Below are positions 7,300 through 8,120 of a DNA stretch of 8,120 nucleotides, piece by piece (the stretch's first letter is position 1; each line of letters starts with the position of its first letter). The position numbers and the translations under genes were made by a program. The notes under the pieces are model-generated. The model made no database searches and was not told the origin of the DNA. It saw only the letters and a list, made by a program, of their open reading frames with translations. The stretch comes from Alphaproteobacteria bacterium. GTDB taxonomy: Bacteria; Pseudomonadota; Alphaproteobacteria; SMXP01. The stretch lies in NCBI GenBank assembly GCA_004356335.1, contig SMXP01000024.1, positions 1 through 8,120 of the forward strand. Reading direction: 5' to 3'.

Positions 7300-7900
7300 G
7301 TGAGTCGGCTACCAGTCCCAATTCGATCTCCAAGGCACCGCATAACATTTGCCCAAGAAGTATGTGCATCTCTTGAATGCGCGCCGTCGAATTTGACGGC
7401 ACCACCAAACAATGATCGACCAGGGGCGGCAAGTCACCCGCGTCTCTGCCGCTCAAAGCGGCGGTTACAAGTTTCATCTCGCGCGCTTTTTTCAGGGCTA
7501 AAATGACGTTCGCGCTTCGGCCCGAGGTGCTGATACCGATAGCCACGTCACCTTGGCGCCCAAGCGCTTCAATTTGCCGAGCAAAAATGTGTTCAAAACC
7601 AAAATCGTTACCTGTCGCTGTCAGCACTGATGAGTCTGTTGTCAAAGCGAGAGCGGAAATAGCTTGGCGGTCCTGCTTGTAACGAACGCATAATTCGGTT
7701 GCAAAATTCTGCGCATCGGCAGCACTCCCGCCATTGCCGAAGAATAGGATTTTATGGCCCTGCCGAATGGCCGTCGCGCAAGCCCCCACTAAATCGCGAA
7801 AGTCTTGTTTCAGACCATCGCGCGTACGCTGCAGGACGGCTGCATGCTCCTCGAACTCACGGGAGAAGAAAGTCGACAGATTGAATTCCGTGCCCGCCAT
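7292..7900 (-). CDS. gmhA: Phosphoheptose isomerase (sedoheptulose-7-phosphate isomerase), SIS domain
   Basis: GmhA converts sedoheptulose-7-phosphate to D-glycero-D-manno-heptose-7-phosphate, the first committed step of heptose synthesis. From the ATG at 7900 the protein has 202 residues, near the usual 190-200, and is a single SIS fold: FFGNGGSAADAQNFATEL (53-70), ALTTDSSVLTATGNDFGFEH (85-104), phosphate-binding GISTSGRSANV (122-132), and TARIQEMHILLGQMLC (172-187). The catalytic/zinc-site Glu (E69) and Gln (Q176) are present. By my alignment the two histidines that complete the zinc site in E. coli and B. pseudomallei GmhA are N65 and Q184 here. A TTG at 7921 in the same frame would add 7 residues; neither start has a strong Shine-Dalgarno. 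It is first in the operon, overlapping hldE by 8 nt. Confidence 0.92.
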   Translation of the reverse strand: MAGTEFNLSTFFSREFEEHAAVLQRTRDGLKQDFRDLVGACATAIRQGHKILFFGNGGSAADAQNFATELCVRYKQDRQAISALALTTDSSVLTATGNDFGFEHIFARQIEALGRQGDVAIGISTSGRSANVILALKKAREMKLVTAALSGRDAGDLPPLVDHCLVVPSNSTARIQEMHILLGQMLCGALEIELGLVADSHE

Positions 7901-8040
7901 CCGATCCGTACTCGTTCCCAACCGATTAAGCCAAAGTGGCCCACATGAACCAATTTTCCAGTATGATATCAGTAACTTAGTTTAATGAACTTATCTTCAA
8001 CATGGCCAAACGAGTCGGCGCGACTCAAGTTAAAATTACC
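7901..8040. other. AT-rich upstream region of gmhA
   Basis: No gene is recognisable here. The minus strand carries TATCAT (7968-7963), a 5-of-6 match to a -10 box about 63 nt before the gmhA ATG, inside an AT-rich stretch, but there is no acceptable -35 at 16-18 nt. The same spot read on plus (TATGAT at 7962-7967) also lacks a -35. A gmhA promoter probably lies here but is not resolved. Confidence 0.3.
8012..8026. repeat. Short perfect hairpin upstream of gmhA
   Basis: GAGTCG (8012-8017) and CGACTC (8021-8026) form a perfect 6-bp stem with a 3-nt loop. Flanking AAC (8009-8011) and GTT (8029-8031) can extend it past a 2-nt bulge. On the minus strand it is followed only by GTTTGG, a poor T-tract, so it is a weak terminator candidate for a gene beyond 8120, or an operator or leader hairpin for gmhA. 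Confidence 0.35.
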
Positions 8041-8041
8041 C

Positions 8042-8120
8042 TAGAGCACGTTCACAAAAGATGGAATCGCTAACGTGCTCTAAGTCTTTGTTTTGTCGCG
8101 CATTCGGACGGAAAACCGGG
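8042..8120. repeat. Alphaproteobacterial-type palindromic intergenic repeat, cut by the window edge
   Basis: TAGAGCACGTT (8042-8052) and AACGTGCTCTA (8072-8082) form a perfect 11-bp inverted repeat around a 19-nt centre. Downstream, the segment 8083-8120, with GTTTTGTCGCGCATTC and GGACGGAAAACCGG, resembles the second module that, from memory, follows such arms in dispersed non-coding repeats of many alphaproteobacteria. If so, the rest of the second palindrome lies beyond 8120. Family membership is from recall, not a search; the inverted repeat itself is seen directly. Confidence 0.65.

Noticed and set aside
8002..8073. 23-codon plus-strand ORF beginning MAKRVGATQVK
   Set aside because: No Shine-Dalgarno sequence, and its second half lies in the left arm and centre of the palindromic repeat, which explains the sequence better.

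Overview
This window looks like part of an alphaproteobacterial chromosome. That is inferred from the style of the proteins (GalU, Ugd, HldE, and a GmhA ending in the RIQEMHILLGQML form) and from a palindromic repeat at the right edge that resembles intergenic repeats common in Rhizobiales/Rhodospirillales-type genomes. The genus cannot be read from the sequence. Genes for ADP-heptose synthesis imply a Gram-negative cell with a heptose-containing lipopolysaccharide core or another heptosylated glycan.

Layout from left to right. A DUF898/YjgN-like multi-spanning membrane protein lies on the minus strand (23-1189). A 427-bp divergent intergenic region follows (1190-1616), with three good stem-loops and a decayed-looking minus-strand frame. 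A plus-strand operon runs galU (1617-2495), ugd (2532-3863) and uxs (3860-4813). It meets head-on a minus-strand operon gmhA (7292-7900), hldE (5836-7299) and hldD (4822-5832); only 8 bp separate the uxs and hldD stop codons. The last ~200 bp (7922-8120) are the non-coding upstream region of gmhA, holding a short perfect hairpin and the truncated palindromic repeat.

The genes form two coherent pathways, each in reaction order. The plus operon turns glucose-1-phosphate into UDP-glucose (GalU), UDP-glucuronate (Ugd) and UDP-xylose (Uxs). The minus operon isomerises sedoheptulose-7-phosphate (GmhA), phosphorylates and adenylylates the heptose (HldE), and epimerises the product to ADP-L-glycero-D-manno-heptose (HldD). 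The GmhB phosphatase needed between the two HldE reactions is not in the window. No glycosyltransferase, flippase or polymerase is present, so the final glycan is unknown.

No new multi-gene system is evident; this is a fairly ordinary nucleotide-sugar supply locus. The items most worth a second look are two substitutions at the expected zinc-site histidines of GmhA, the structured and stop-depleted intergenic region before galU, and the repeat at the right edge.
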